Below, piece after piece: positions 34,732 to 44,268 of a DNA stretch of 64,000 nucleotides; the stretch's first letter is position 1; each line of letters opens with the position of its first letter. The DNA comes from Ornithomonoglobus_A sp045532455 (GTDB taxonomy: Bacteria > Bacillota > Clostridia > UBA1381). A program made the translations under genes and the position numbers. The stretch covers positions 1-64,000 of the forward strand of contig JAZSFX010000010.1 in the NCBI GenBank assembly GCA_045532455.1, in the 5' to 3' direction. The notes beneath the pieces were generated by a model. That model saw only the letters and a program-made list of their open reading frames with translations. It was not told the origin of the DNA and did not search any database.

Positions 34732-36174
34732 ATGAAAGTTTTATTTGCTACACCCGAGGCCTCGCCGTTTATGAAAACGGGTGGTCTTGGCGATGTTGCA
34801 GGCTCTTTGCCTCCCGTTCTTAATCAAAAAGGAATTGATGCAAGGGTTATATTACCTCTTTATAAATCCATTCCTCAAAAGTACAAAGACCAGATGGAGT
34901 ATATAACAAATATATACGTTGATATTGCCTGGAGAAAGCAGTATGTCGGTATATTTGAATTGGAATATGAGGGGTGTATTTACTACTTTATCGACAACGA
35001 GTTTTATTTTAGCGGTGATAAGCCCTACGACCATATACACCTCGATTGCGAAAAGTTTATTTTCTTTTCGAAAGCAGTTCTTTCTATACTGCCTACAATA
35101 GATTTTAGACCCGACGTAATAAACTGCAACGACTGGCAGACTGCACCCATACCCGTATTTTTGGATACGTGTTTAAACAATCCGTTTTATCAGGGCATAA
35201 AAACAGTTATGACAATTCATAATCTGCGTTTTCAGGGCAGATGGGATTTTAACGGAATAAAAGACGCTATGGGTATTGGCGACCACTACTTTACTCCCGA
35301 CAAGCTCGAATTTTACAAAGATGCCAATCTCTTAAAGGGCGGTATGGTATATGCCGACCTTATAAGCACTGTTTCGGACACTTATTCACAGGAGATAACA
35401 ACCCCGTTCTTCGGTGAGGGGTTAGACCCCCTTCTTTGTGCACGCAAAGACAGTATCCGCGGTATTGTAAACGGAATTTCGTATACAGAATGGAATTCGT
35501 CAAAGGATAAGCTTATCTACAAAAATTACGGAATACGAAGCTTATACAACAAGAAAATAAATAAAACTGAGTTACAAAAGGAACTCGGTCTCCCCGTTGA
35601 TGAAAACAAGATGCTTATAGGCATAGTATCGAGACTTACCGACCAGAAAGGCTTCGACCTTGTGGCGTTCAAGTTAGATGAGCTTTGCGCAAGTGATGTG
35701 CAGATAGTTGTTCTTGGTACGGGTGATGAAAAATACGAGAATCTGTTCCGTCATTACGCGTGGAAATATCCGCAAAAGCTCAGTGCGCAGATTTATTTCT
35801 CAAACGAAATGTCGCACAAGATTTATGCAGGTTGCGATGCGTTTTTAATGCCATCTTTATTTGAGCCTTGCGGTCTTTCGCAGCTTATAAGTATGCGATA
35901 CGGAACACTGCCCATCGTTCGCGAAACGGGCGGATTAAAGGATACCGTTATTCCATACAACGAATACACAGGCGAGGGAACGGGATTTTCCTTTGCAAAC
36001 TATAACGCCGACGAAATGCTCGGCACAATATATTATGCACAAAAGATTTACTACGAATGTCCTGATAAGTGGAATAAGATTATTAAAAACGCTATGTCTG
36101 TTGACTATTCGTGGAATACGAGTGCCGACAAATACATAGCAATGTATCGCGAAGTTACGGGCATTTGTGAGTAA
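34732..36174 (+). CDS. glgA: Glycogen synthase (ADP-glucose)
   Basis: 480 residues, GT5 family. ADP-glucose binding motif KTGGLGDVAGSLP at 15-27, NDWQTAPIP, MTIHNLRFQG, VSRLTDQKGFD, and the C-terminal PSLFEPCGLSQL with ETGGLKDT. It elongates alpha-1,4 chains. It begins 26 bp after glgD with RBS AAAGGA. Confidence 0.97.
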   Translation: MKVLFATPEASPFMKTGGLGDVAGSLPPVLNQKGIDARVILPLYKSIPQKYKDQMEYITNIYVDIAWRKQYVGIFELEYEGCIYYFIDNEFYFSGDKPYDHIHLDCEKFIFFSKAVLSILPTIDFRPDVINCNDWQTAPIPVFLDTCLNNPFYQGIKTVMTIHNLRFQGRWDFNGIKDAMGIGDHYFTPDKLEFYKDANLLKGGMVYADLISTVSDTYSQEITTPFFGEGLDPLLCARKDSIRGIVNGISYTEWNSSKDKLIYKNYGIRSLYNKKINKTELQKELGLPVDENKMLIGIVSRLTDQKGFDLVAFKLDELCASDVQIVVLGTGDEKYENLFRHYAWKYPQKLSAQIYFSNEMSHKIYAGCDAFLMPSLFEPCGLSQLISMRYGTLPIVRETGGLKDTVIPYNEYTGEGTGFSFANYNADEMLGTIYYAQKIYYECPDKWNKIIKNAMSVDYSWNTSADKYIAMYREVTGICE

Positions 36175-36235
36175 TTCCAAAAGATAAATAATTTAAAAAC
36201 AACATAGTATTTATAGAGGAGATGTGATTATTAAT

Positions 36236-38710
36236 ATGGCAACAAAGTCAAACACAAAAAAATTAAATGCAGAACAAGAAATACTAAAAAAGGAAATTAT
36301 AGGCAAGGTATCAAGGCATTTTGGTAAAGTGCTCGAGGATGCCACACCGCGAATGATTTATACCGCCTGCGCACTTACCGCACGTGATAAAATTATGGAA
36401 ATGTGGGCAAAGTCGCACAAGCAGGTAAAACAGGAAGGCTCAAAAAAGCTTTACTATCTTTCTTTTGAGTTCCTTATGGGAAGACTTTTAAGCACAAATG
36501 TGCTTAATCTTATGCAGACCGAAAATTACGAGGCAGTTTTAAACGATTTAGGTTATTCTCTAAGTGAGATTACCGAGCTTGAAAATGATGCAGGTCTTGG
36601 TAACGGAGGTCTTGGCAGACTTGCCGCTTGCTTTATCGACTCATTAACAACTCTCGATTTACCCGCGTATGGTTGTACCTTGCGTTATGAATACGGACTT
36701 TTTCAGCAAAAAATTGTAGACGGTTATCAGACAGAGCTTCCTGACCCGTGGCTTGAATACGGTAATGCGTGGGAAATTGCACGTCCCGAGGAGTCAGTTG
36801 AGGTAAAATTCGGCGGTAATGTGTGGTCGGAATGGGTAGGCGGAAAGCTTGTTTTCCACTATGACAATGTCCGTACAATTATTGCAATGCCATACGACGT
36901 TCCGCTTGTTGGCTACGATTCAAAGATTGTAAACAAGCTGAGATTATGGAGCGCAAAATGTCCCGACCATATGAATATGCAGGCATTTAATCAGGGCAAT
37001 TATGTACGTGCCACTGAGGAAAAGGAGCTTGCTGAGGTCATCTCAAAGGTACTTTATCCTGAGGATAATCATATTGAGGGTAAGGAACTGAGATTAAAGC
37101 AACAGTATTTTCTTGTCAGCGCTACACTGCAATGGATTTTACGTGAGTTTGAGCAACGAAACGGTGCTAATTGGTCAAAATTGCCCGAAAAGGTTGTTGT
37201 TCATATTAATGATACTCATCCTACAATGGCAATCCCCGAGCTTATGAGAATTCTAATGGACGAAAAAGGTCTTGGCTGGGAAGAAGCGTGGGATATTGTA
37301 ACAAAAACCTTTGCTTATACAAACCACACAGTAATGTCCGAGGCGCTCGAAAAATGGCCTCAGGATATGTTCAAGAGAATTTTACCAAGATTGTTTATGA
37401 TAATTGAGGAAATGCAAAACCGTCTGCAAGCAAGACTTGACGCGTTCTATCCCGGTGATAGTGCAAAGCATAAATGGATGGCAATTCTTGCTGATAATCA
37501 GGTGCATATGGCTAATATCTGCCTTGCAAGCTGCTTTGCAGTAAACGGTGTTTCCAAGCTTCATACACAAATCTTAAAGGATGATATTTTCCGCGATTAT
37601 TATATGATGAATAAGGAAAGCTTCCACGCAATTACAAACGGAATTACGTTCAGGCGCTGGATTTGCAACTGCAACAGCGAACTTGCCGACCTTATATCCT
37701 CAAAAATAGGCAATGGCTGGAAAAAGAACAGTGAGGAGCTTAAAAAGCTCGCCAAATTTGCAGAAGACGAAAAGTTCCGCAATGACTTTGCTGCTATTAA
37801 ATACAACAACAAGGTTAAGCTTGCCAAGTACATTAAAGAACACAATAATATTGACGTAGACCCCGATTCGATTTTTGACGTTCAGTCAAAGAGATTGCAC
37901 GAATACAAGCGCCAGATGATGAACGTGTTGCATATAATTGCAGAGTATCATATGCTTTTGGAAAATCCGAATATGGAATACTACCCCAAAACATATATAT
38001 TCGGTGCAAAGGCCGCACCAGGCTATGTACGGGCAAAGCTTATTATTAAGCTTATAAACTCTGTTGGTGATATGATAAACAACGACGAGAGAATAAACGG
38101 AAAAATCAAGGTTGTTTTCTTGGAAAACTACAGTGTATCAATAGCTGAAAAGCTTGTGATTGCTGCTGATGTTTCGGAGCAGATTTCTACTGCGGGCAAA
38201 GAGGCTTCAGGCACAGGTAATATGAAGTTTATGTTAAACGGTGCCGTTACTTGTGGTACACTTGATGGTGCAAATGTTGAAATGCTTGAGCAAGTGGGCG
38301 AGGATAACATATATATCTTTGGTCTTAAGGCTGATGAGGTTGCATCACGCGCAAAACTTGGTATAAATAATGCCGACGAGGTTAAACAGATTTATGCACA
38401 GAATCCGTTACTAAGACATGCGCTCGACTCCTTAATAGACGGTTCGATAATTCCAGGTGCAACAAAAATGTTCTATGACCTTTACAACACCCTGCTCTTT
38501 GGTGATAATGGTACACCTGACGTGTATATGGTTATAAGAGATTTTGAGGAATATATGAAAACACAGGCTCAGATTTCTGCCGATTATCAGGATAAGAAGA
38601 AGTGGTGGAAAATGGCTATAATGAATACTGCAATGGCAGGCTTCTTCTCAAGCGACAGAACAATATCGGAATATAACGAGAAGATTTGGAGCTTAAAACC
38701 AATAAAGTAA
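36236..38710 (+). CDS. glgP: Glycogen/starch alpha-glucan phosphorylase
   Basis: 824 residues from the ATG at 36236; a GTG four codons earlier is too near the GGAG (2 bp) and the ATG is rather far (14 bp). GT35 enzyme releasing glucose-1-phosphate. Key segments are ENDAGLGNGGLGRLAACF, HINDTHPTMA, RRWI and the pyridoxal-phosphate lysine in GTGNMKFMLNGA, followed by CGTLDGANVE. It closes the synthetic/degradative gene set, so storage and use of glycogen are encoded together. Confidence 0.96.
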   Translation: MATKSNTKKLNAEQEILKKEIIGKVSRHFGKVLEDATPRMIYTACALTARDKIMEMWAKSHKQVKQEGSKKLYYLSFEFLMGRLLSTNVLNLMQTENYEAVLNDLGYSLSEITELENDAGLGNGGLGRLAACFIDSLTTLDLPAYGCTLRYEYGLFQQKIVDGYQTELPDPWLEYGNAWEIARPEESVEVKFGGNVWSEWVGGKLVFHYDNVRTIIAMPYDVPLVGYDSKIVNKLRLWSAKCPDHMNMQAFNQGNYVRATEEKELAEVISKVLYPEDNHIEGKELRLKQQYFLVSATLQWILREFEQRNGANWSKLPEKVVVHINDTHPTMAIPELMRILMDEKGLGWEEAWDIVTKTFAYTNHTVMSEALEKWPQDMFKRILPRLFMIIEEMQNRLQARLDAFYPGDSAKHKWMAILADNQVHMANICLASCFAVNGVSKLHTQILKDDIFRDYYMMNKESFHAITNGITFRRWICNCNSELADLISSKIGNGWKKNSEELKKLAKFAEDEKFRNDFAAIKYNNKVKLAKYIKEHNNIDVDPDSIFDVQSKRLHEYKRQMMNVLHIIAEYHMLLENPNMEYYPKTYIFGAKAAPGYVRAKLIIKLINSVGDMINNDERINGKIKVVFLENYSVSIAEKLVIAADVSEQISTAGKEASGTGNMKFMLNGAVTCGTLDGANVEMLEQVGEDNIYIFGLKADEVASRAKLGINNADEVKQIYAQNPLLRHALDSLIDGSIIPGATKMFYDLYNTLLFGDNGTPDVYMVIRDFEEYMKTQAQISADYQDKKKWWKMAIMNTAMAGFFSSDRTISEYNEKIWSLKPIK

Positions 38711-38756
38711 TTTGATATGAAGGATAGAAATTATAAAAGAACAGTGTTTTTTATTT

Positions 38757-38810
38757 CCAATCCCTCAGTCGCGTTCGCGACAGCTCCCTTTACACAAGGG
38801 AGCCTTTTTA
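38757..38810 (+). repeat. REP-like repeat with two hairpins between glgP and the GH13 gene
   Basis: CCCTCAGTCGCGTTCGCGACAG holds a 5-bp stem (GTCGC/GCGAC), followed by an 8-bp stem GCTCCCTT / AAGGGAGC (38783-38790 / 38796-38803) and TTTTT. From memory, this two-hairpin pattern (CCCTCAGTC..GACAGCTCCCTTTACACAAGGGAGCC) is a dispersed intergenic repeat of gut Clostridia. It could also terminate the glgP transcript. Confidence 0.65.
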
Positions 38811-38841
38811 CCTGTACAAAAAATATAGTTGGAGAACATTT

Positions 38842-40767
38842 ATGAACATGGAACATAATTCGCAAGAGCTTTTTTATCGGAGTCCTTTTGGTGCGCTTGA
38901 ATGTGATAGCGAGGTATGCCTCAGGCTTGCAGTTTCAGGTGTGGGTATTCCGCACTCGGTAAAGGTGCTATATAAAGAAGATGCGTCCACAGAAAATGCA
39001 CTCGATATGGCTTTTGTTTTCAGCATAAATAACAGCAGTATTTATGAGGCAACTCTGAAAATGCCCCCTGCCCCTACACTCATCTGGTACTGTTTTGAGA
39101 TTAAAACTGATGATGGTGTTTTTTACTATGCCAATAACGACGAGTGTCTTGGCGGTGTGGGCAAGCTATACACCGATAAACCAAAAAATCTTTTTCAAGT
39201 AACGGTTTATGATAAAAGCTACAGAACACCCGATTGGTTTAAAACTACTGTTGCGTATCAGATTTTTCCCGACAGATTTTGTAACGGGAATGATGATGGC
39301 TCTTTTTGTGGAGACCGAAATGATATAATAAAAAGAAGCTGGGGCGACACCCCATATTACAAAAGCGAGCAGTTTGGCGGTGAGTACAAGGCAAACGATT
39401 TCTTTGGCGGAAATCTTATGGGTATTATAAAAAAGCTACCGTATCTTAAGGATTTGGGGGTATCGGTAATATACCTCAATCCTATTTTTAAGGCATATTC
39501 CAATCACAAATACGACACAGGCTCATATGAACTCATAGACGAAATGTTTGGTGATGAAAAAACCTTTAAAGAGCTTTGCAAAAAGGCAGAGGAGATGGGA
39601 ATACGAATAATACTCGACGGAGTATTTAACCACACAGGCTCGGACAGTATGTACTTTAACAAAAACAACACCTACGACAGTGTGGGGGCTTTTAAGTCAC
39701 AAGACTCACCGTACTATTCGTGGTTTAAGTTTTCAAATTGGCCACACGAGTACGAGTCGTGGTGGGGTATGAAAACACTACCTCACGTCGACGAGGAAAG
39801 CAAGGAGTTAAGAGAATATCTTCTAAGCGGTGATAATGCCATAATAAAAAAATGGCTAAAGCTTGGTGCTTGGGGGTGGCGGCTCGATGTTGTTGACGAG
39901 TTACCTGACTTTTTTGTGAAGGAATTAAGAGAAAATGCAAAATCGGCTAAAGAGGACTGTGTAATAATAGGCGAAGTGTGGGAAGACGCGTCTAACAAAA
40001 CCGCATACGGTGAAAGACGTGAGTATTTTATGGGCAATGAGCTTGACTCTGTTATGAACTACCCAATGCGCGATGCGCTTATACAAGCCACTCTCGGTAA
40101 AATAGATGCCGACACACTAAACAGACGTCTTATGAGCTTAAAGGAAAACTATCCAAAACAGGCATATTATTCGCTTTTAAATATGGTATCAAGCCACGAT
40201 GTCGAAAGAATTGTAACTCTTATGGGTAATGCACCGTCGCGCCACGAGGTTGACAGAGAATTCCAGAACTCATTTAAATTATGCTCTGATGAGCTTGAAC
40301 TTGCCAAAAAGAGAGCAAGGCTTATACTATCACTTCAAATGACACTGCCAGGTGTTCCGTGCATATACTATGGTGATGAAATAGGTATGCAGGGCTATGG
40401 CGACCCGTTTTGCAGAGGTACGTATCCGTGGGATAACATAGGCGAGGTTGACCCCGATAATGTTATGTATAACCATTTTGCAAAAATGATAAGCTTGCGC
40501 AATTCCTCCGATGCATTTTCAAGAGGCGAGTTCGAATGTGTGTACAAAATAGGTGCAGTTTATGGTTTTATACGATATAACCATAACGAAAAATATGTGG
40601 TATTGGCAAACTTCTCCAATAGGGATGAGCGCATACGACTTGATGTATCGCGTTTTTGTGTAAAAAATATGATATCACTTATAAATGATACCACACTCTC
40701 ATCACCAAACGGAATTTACTTTGCAGATACAAATGCATACTCGGTAAATGTTTATAAATGTGAATAA
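38842..40767 (+). CDS. GH13 alpha-glucan hydrolase (neopullulanase/cyclomaltodextrinase-like)
   Basis: 641 residues. An N-terminal beta domain (1-130) precedes a GH13 barrel with YQIFPDRFCNG, DGVFNHTG, the nucleophile Asp in WGWRLDVVDEL, the acid Glu in IIGEVWED and VSSHDVERI, and a C-terminal beta domain. The N-domain plus barrel is the plan of neopullulanase, cyclomaltodextrinase and amylopullulanase relatives. There is no signal peptide, so it acts in the cytoplasm, probably on glycogen-derived or imported maltodextrins. RBS GGAG 7 bp before the ATG. Exact specificity cannot be fixed from sequence. Confidence 0.9.
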   Translation: MNMEHNSQELFYRSPFGALECDSEVCLRLAVSGVGIPHSVKVLYKEDASTENALDMAFVFSINNSSIYEATLKMPPAPTLIWYCFEIKTDDGVFYYANNDECLGGVGKLYTDKPKNLFQVTVYDKSYRTPDWFKTTVAYQIFPDRFCNGNDDGSFCGDRNDIIKRSWGDTPYYKSEQFGGEYKANDFFGGNLMGIIKKLPYLKDLGVSVIYLNPIFKAYSNHKYDTGSYELIDEMFGDEKTFKELCKKAEEMGIRIILDGVFNHTGSDSMYFNKNNTYDSVGAFKSQDSPYYSWFKFSNWPHEYESWWGMKTLPHVDEESKELREYLLSGDNAIIKKWLKLGAWGWRLDVVDELPDFFVKELRENAKSAKEDCVIIGEVWEDASNKTAYGERREYFMGNELDSVMNYPMRDALIQATLGKIDADTLNRRLMSLKENYPKQAYYSLLNMVSSHDVERIVTLMGNAPSRHEVDREFQNSFKLCSDELELAKKRARLILSLQMTLPGVPCIYYGDEIGMQGYGDPFCRGTYPWDNIGEVDPDNVMYNHFAKMISLRNSSDAFSRGEFECVYKIGAVYGFIRYNHNEKYVVLANFSNRDERIRLDVSRFCVKNMISLINDTTLSSPNGIYFADTNAYSVNVYKCE

Positions 40768-40778
40768 AGTAATATAAA

Positions 40779-40872
40779 AAGAAGGCAATCTGTGTAAATT
40801 CTATTGCTCAAACAGACAAATTCTACCGAATTTGAAACTCGCAATAATGAATTTACACAGACAGCCTTCTTT
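40779..40872. repeat. Complete palindromic element, copy 1
   Basis: A 94-bp element folds end to end: AAGAAGGC with GCCTTCTT, TCTGTGTAAATTC with GAATTTACACAGA (13 bp perfect), ATTGC with GCAAT, and a central CAAATTC/GAATTTG hairpin. It lies between two convergent genes and is followed by TTTTC, so it may also terminate transcription. Its left part recurs at 54189-54243. Confidence 0.75.
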
Positions 40873-40883
40873 TCTTTTATCCC

Positions 40884-41201
40884 TTATTTACATGGTATAA
40901 TCAAACTGTCGCCTACAGTAATGCACGAGCCATCGAGATTATTTATTTCCTTAATCTCGTCAACTATTTTTCGGATATTTTCATCAGGATACATTTTGCT
41001 TACAATACTCCACAAAGAGTCGCCTGCGCTTACGGTAACTGCTATGTAATCACCATCATTTGCAGAGGTTGACGGTATACCAATCATAGCCATCATAGTA
41101 CAAATTACTAAAATTGTGCTTATTACTGTGCCAAAAAATCTTCTGCGTCTCTTTAACATTTGCTTTCTTCTGTTTTTTCTTATTCTCATTTTAATTGACA
41201 T
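40884..41201 (-). CDS. LysM-domain membrane protein, YneA-like SOS division inhibitor candidate
   Basis: 105 residues from the ATG at 41201 (GGGAG 9 bp upstream; the ATG three codons earlier touches the RBS). A very basic N terminus is followed by one membrane helix (about 23-43) and an extracellular LysM domain (about 52-105, VSAGDSLWSIVSKMY, INNLDGSCITVGDSLIIP). Length and layout match Bacillus YneA, the SOS-induced, LysM-bearing inhibitor of cell division. Bacillus yneA lies beside lexA; lexA is not in this window. The promoter carries three LexA-box-like sites, which supports the YneA reading. A general LysM protein remains possible. Confidence 0.75.
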   Translation of the reverse strand: MSIKMRIRKNRRKQMLKRRRRFFGTVISTILVICTMMAMIGIPSTSANDGDYIAVTVSAGDSLWSIVSKMYPDENIRKIVDEIKEINNLDGSCITVGDSLIIPCK

Positions 41202-41226
41202 TTTTCTCATCTCCCAAATTTTCTGC

Positions 41227-41305
41227 CGAATGTTTGTTCGTCTTATAAATACATTTTACCAGAAAATTTGTTCGTTGTCAATAGTTTTTGACAAAAATTT
41301 GTTCG
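41227..41305 (-). promoter_or_regulatory. Promoter with three LexA (SOS) box-like sites
   Basis: Minus strand TTGACA (41281-41276), 17-bp spacer, TAAAAT (41258-41253). Three sites match 12 of 14 positions of the Bacillus SOS consensus CGAACRNRYGTTYC: CGAACAAATTTTTG (41305-41292, upstream of -35), CGAACAAATTTTCT (41274-41261, inside the spacer) and CGAACAAACATTCG (41240-41227, just downstream of the start point). The third is a near-perfect palindrome. Confidence 0.7.
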
Positions 41306-41337
41306 CTTTTTGCAAAATTTTGTAATTTTATATCAAA

Positions 41338-41387
41338 ACCCGCATAAATCCTATGTATTTTAACTCATTACATCAGATTTTGCGGGT
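41338..41387 (-). terminator. Terminator after the HAD phosphatase gene
   Basis: ACCCGCATAAATC (41338-41350) pairs with GATTTTGCGGGT (41376-41387) with one bulge, extended by ATGTA/TACAT inside. On the minus strand it is followed by TTTTGAT. It begins 5 bp after the HAD gene stop. Confidence 0.65.
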
Positions 41388-41391
41388 AATT

Positions 41392-42024
41392 TTATAATAA
41401 TTCTTTCCATGATTTTATATAAATATCTGCTTTTTCTTTTAAGATATCTGTTTCATTTTCGTTTGACATATCATACACTGCACAGGTTTTAAAGCCGCCT
41501 TTTTTTGCACCCTCAATGCCCGAAACAATATCCTCGTACACAAAGCAATCCTCGGGGGTTACTCCTATTCTCTGCGCAGCTAAAAGATACACATCGGGGT
41601 TGCTTTTATCGCAACCGACCTCCGTAGAAAAGGCATATGCGTCTATGTAATCCGAAATACCTAATCTCTTAAAAGCGCTCTCGCAAAGCTCTTTATAACT
41701 GCTTGTAGCAACTGCTATTTTTACTCCGTCATTATGCAGTTTTTTTATGTATTCACACACATACTCTTTTGACGGTATGTTATTTTTGTATTCGTCTTTT
41801 ATCATTTTGCGCATAGTATTGATTGCATACTCGACCTCAATATCCAAAGACCATAGCTTAATAAGATACGGGAACGATTCCTCCAACTGCATTTCTTTTA
41901 TTTCGTGTTTGATTTTATCGTCAATTTCGCAGTTATACATAGCAAAAAACTCTACTGCAACCTCGCCCCATACATTCATTGAGTCGAGTATTGTTCCGTC
42001 AACGTCAAATATTGCGCCTTTCAT
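41392..42024 (-). CDS. HAD-superfamily phosphatase (beta-phosphoglucomutase-like)
   Basis: 210 residues. Motif I DVDGTILDS with nucleophile Asp, a helical cap domain, motif II VATSSY, motif III lysine in CDKSNPDVY and motif IV YEDIVSGIEGA. This is the subfamily of beta-phosphoglucomutases and small sugar-phosphate phosphatases. The substrate is not predictable; it may be a housekeeping phosphatase. Its ATG overlaps the recD2 stop (ATGA), so the two are translationally coupled. Confidence 0.85.
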   Translation of the reverse strand: MKGAIFDVDGTILDSMNVWGEVAVEFFAMYNCEIDDKIKHEIKEMQLEESFPYLIKLWSLDIEVEYAINTMRKMIKDEYKNNIPSKEYVCEYIKKLHNDGVKIAVATSSYKELCESAFKRLGISDYIDAYAFSTEVGCDKSNPDVYLLAAQRIGVTPEDCFVYEDIVSGIEGAKKGGFKTCAVYDMSNENETDILKEKADIYIKSWKELL

Positions 42025-44261
42025 TTTGCTTGTTCCTCTCTTTGCATATTTTTAATAGAGCATAGCTTTTCACATAAACCTGTGTATCTCTGCGATGTGG
42101 TCGTATTCTGTGTCATATATTTTACAGTGGGTACTGCGCCCACAAGCACAACCATATCCCTCGCTCTTGTAACTGCAGTATAAAAAAGATTTTTGTTCAT
42201 AAGTCGCGAAAAATATTTACCGACAGGAATTACTACAATAGGGAATTCACTGCCCTGACTTTTATGCACGGTGATTGCATATGCAAGGTCTAAATCTTTT
42301 AATAAGTCAAAGCTATACTCAACTCTCTTTTCGTCATCAAAAAGAATGGTCATAATACGCTCGGTGGGTAAAATTTCTTCTATTATACCCATATCACCGT
42401 TGAAAATTCCAAGACCCACACTGTCATCTTCTAACGTATATTCAATATCGTAGTTGTTTCTCGTCTGCATAACCTTATCGCCAACCCTGAAAATTACACG
42501 GTTATAGATTGTCTCATTTTTTGCGGGTGATGGTGGATTTATTGCCTTTTGAATTTGTGTATTAAGCTCAACTGTTCCCGTTTCGGTCTTTTTGGTAGGC
42601 GATATAACCTGAATATGCGACAGAGGATTTACGTCATAGCTTTTAGGGAGTCGTTTTGTATACAACTCAACCGTTGTGGCTCCAATCCCTGCAAGGCTCT
42701 CACGTCTTAAAAAGAAGAAGTCGTTTGTTTTGTTATCAAGCTCGGGCATTTCGCAACAGTTTATTTTATGCGCATTTACGATAATAAGACTTTCCTGTGC
42801 CTGACGAAAAACCTTACTTAGCTTTATAACGGGAATGGCATTACTCTCTACAATACTTCTAAGCACCGTGCCCGGACCTATTGAAGGGAGCTGGTCGCTG
42901 TCGCCTACAAGAATTAACTGCGCACCGTATTTTACCGCCCTAAGAAGCGACGCCATAAGCAGAGTATCCATCATACTTACCTCGTCGACAATTATAACGT
43001 CTGCTGTCAGGGGATTTGACTCGTTATGCTTAAAGGTATGCTCAGTACCCGAAATTTCAGTTTCTAATAGGCGGTGTATTGTTTTTGCATCAAGACCTGT
43101 AACCTGTGTCATTCGCTTTGCGGCTCTGCCCGTTGGTGCAGCAAGTGCAATTCTCAGGTTCTGCTCCTTAAAAAGCTTTATAATAACATTTATTGTTGTA
43201 GTCTTTCCCGTACCTGGTCCGCCCGTTATTACCATACAGCTTGACGAAAGTGCGCTAAACACCGCATCGTACTGCTCGCTAGCAAGTGTTACTCCGTCAT
43301 TTTCCTGAAGTGCTTCTATTCTCTTTTGCGCCTTTTTCTCGCCCATAAAGTTCTTTGGAGGAGTTAAAGACATCGAAATGAATCGTCTTGCAATATAATA
43401 TTCAGCCTCGTATAGCTCAAACAGGTACAACACGTCGGTGTTATCCACTGTCTCTGCTATTATCTCTCTATCCTCCAAAAGAGCGGTATAGGCATTTTCT
43501 ATCTCTTCATCTCTTACACCTATTAAGTATGAAATATGCTCGCTCAGGAGTGCTTTTGGCATAAATACGTGTCCCTCCTGATACGCGGCATTTTTAAGCG
43601 TATATTTTATTGCCGCTTTAATTCTGTGAACACTGTTTTGAGGCATACCGATATTCATTGCAATTTTATCCGAAACTGCAAAGGTGATTCCTTGCACCAA
43701 GTCGGAAAGAACGTACGGATTTTCCTTAATTCTATCAACAGAGCTTGCACCAAAAGTCTGGTATATGTTTGTTGCATAGCTTATTGAAATGTTGTATTTT
43801 TGCAGAAAAACTACTATTCCCTGCATCGACTCAACCTCTTTTAGTGAGTCTGAGATTTTTTGCGCTCTTGCCTCGCTTATCCCCTTGATTTCGCTCATTC
43901 TCTGCGGATCATTGAGCATTATTTTAAGCGTATCCGCACCAAACTTATCTACAAGCTTTTTTGCAGTTGCGTGGCGCACGCCCTCAACTATTCCCGAAGA
44001 AAGATACGTGAGTATTGTATCCTCATCAGTTGGCAAAAGTGTCTGGTAATATTCCACACGGAATTGCTCACCATATGTGGGACTCAGTGTATAATGACCG
44101 CTTGCGCTTATATGCTGACCATTTCTCACAAGCGGCATATAGCCAACAAGGTCGCAGTATTCGTTATCATCAGTATAAATACAGCAGGCAGTATATCCGT
44201 TTTCTTCGTTTACGTAGTATATTTCATCAATTATACCGCATATTGTTTCTAATTCTGACAT
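42021..44261 (-). CDS. recD2: RecD2-type ATP-dependent DNA helicase
   Basis: 746 residues from the ATG at 44261, 7 bp after the stop of the upstream gene; a GTG seven codons earlier overlaps that gene. The N-terminal OB/HhH part (ATAKKLVDKFG, KGISEARAQKI) is typical of RecD2, not of RecBCD-bound RecD. Helicase motifs follow: GGPGTGKTTTINVI, VDEVSMMDT, GDSDQLPSIGPG, and the C-terminal AYAITVHKSQGSEF and YTAVTRAR. A 5'-3' helicase implicated in repair and replication fork stability. Confidence 0.95.
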   Translation of the reverse strand: MSELETICGIIDEIYYVNEENGYTACCIYTDDNEYCDLVGYMPLVRNGQHISASGHYTLSPTYGEQFRVEYYQTLLPTDEDTILTYLSSGIVEGVRHATAKKLVDKFGADTLKIMLNDPQRMSEIKGISEARAQKISDSLKEVESMQGIVVFLQKYNISISYATNIYQTFGASSVDRIKENPYVLSDLVQGITFAVSDKIAMNIGMPQNSVHRIKAAIKYTLKNAAYQEGHVFMPKALLSEHISYLIGVRDEEIENAYTALLEDREIIAETVDNTDVLYLFELYEAEYYIARRFISMSLTPPKNFMGEKKAQKRIEALQENDGVTLASEQYDAVFSALSSSCMVITGGPGTGKTTTINVIIKLFKEQNLRIALAAPTGRAAKRMTQVTGLDAKTIHRLLETEISGTEHTFKHNESNPLTADVIIVDEVSMMDTLLMASLLRAVKYGAQLILVGDSDQLPSIGPGTVLRSIVESNAIPVIKLSKVFRQAQESLIIVNAHKINCCEMPELDNKTNDFFFLRRESLAGIGATTVELYTKRLPKSYDVNPLSHIQVISPTKKTETGTVELNTQIQKAINPPSPAKNETIYNRVIFRVGDKVMQTRNNYDIEYTLEDDSVGLGIFNGDMGIIEEILPTERIMTILFDDEKRVEYSFDLLKDLDLAYAITVHKSQGSEFPIVVIPVGKYFSRLMNKNLFYTAVTRARDMVVLVGAVPTVKYMTQNTTTSQRYTGLCEKLCSIKNMQREEQAK

Positions 44262-44268
44262 ATCCAAA

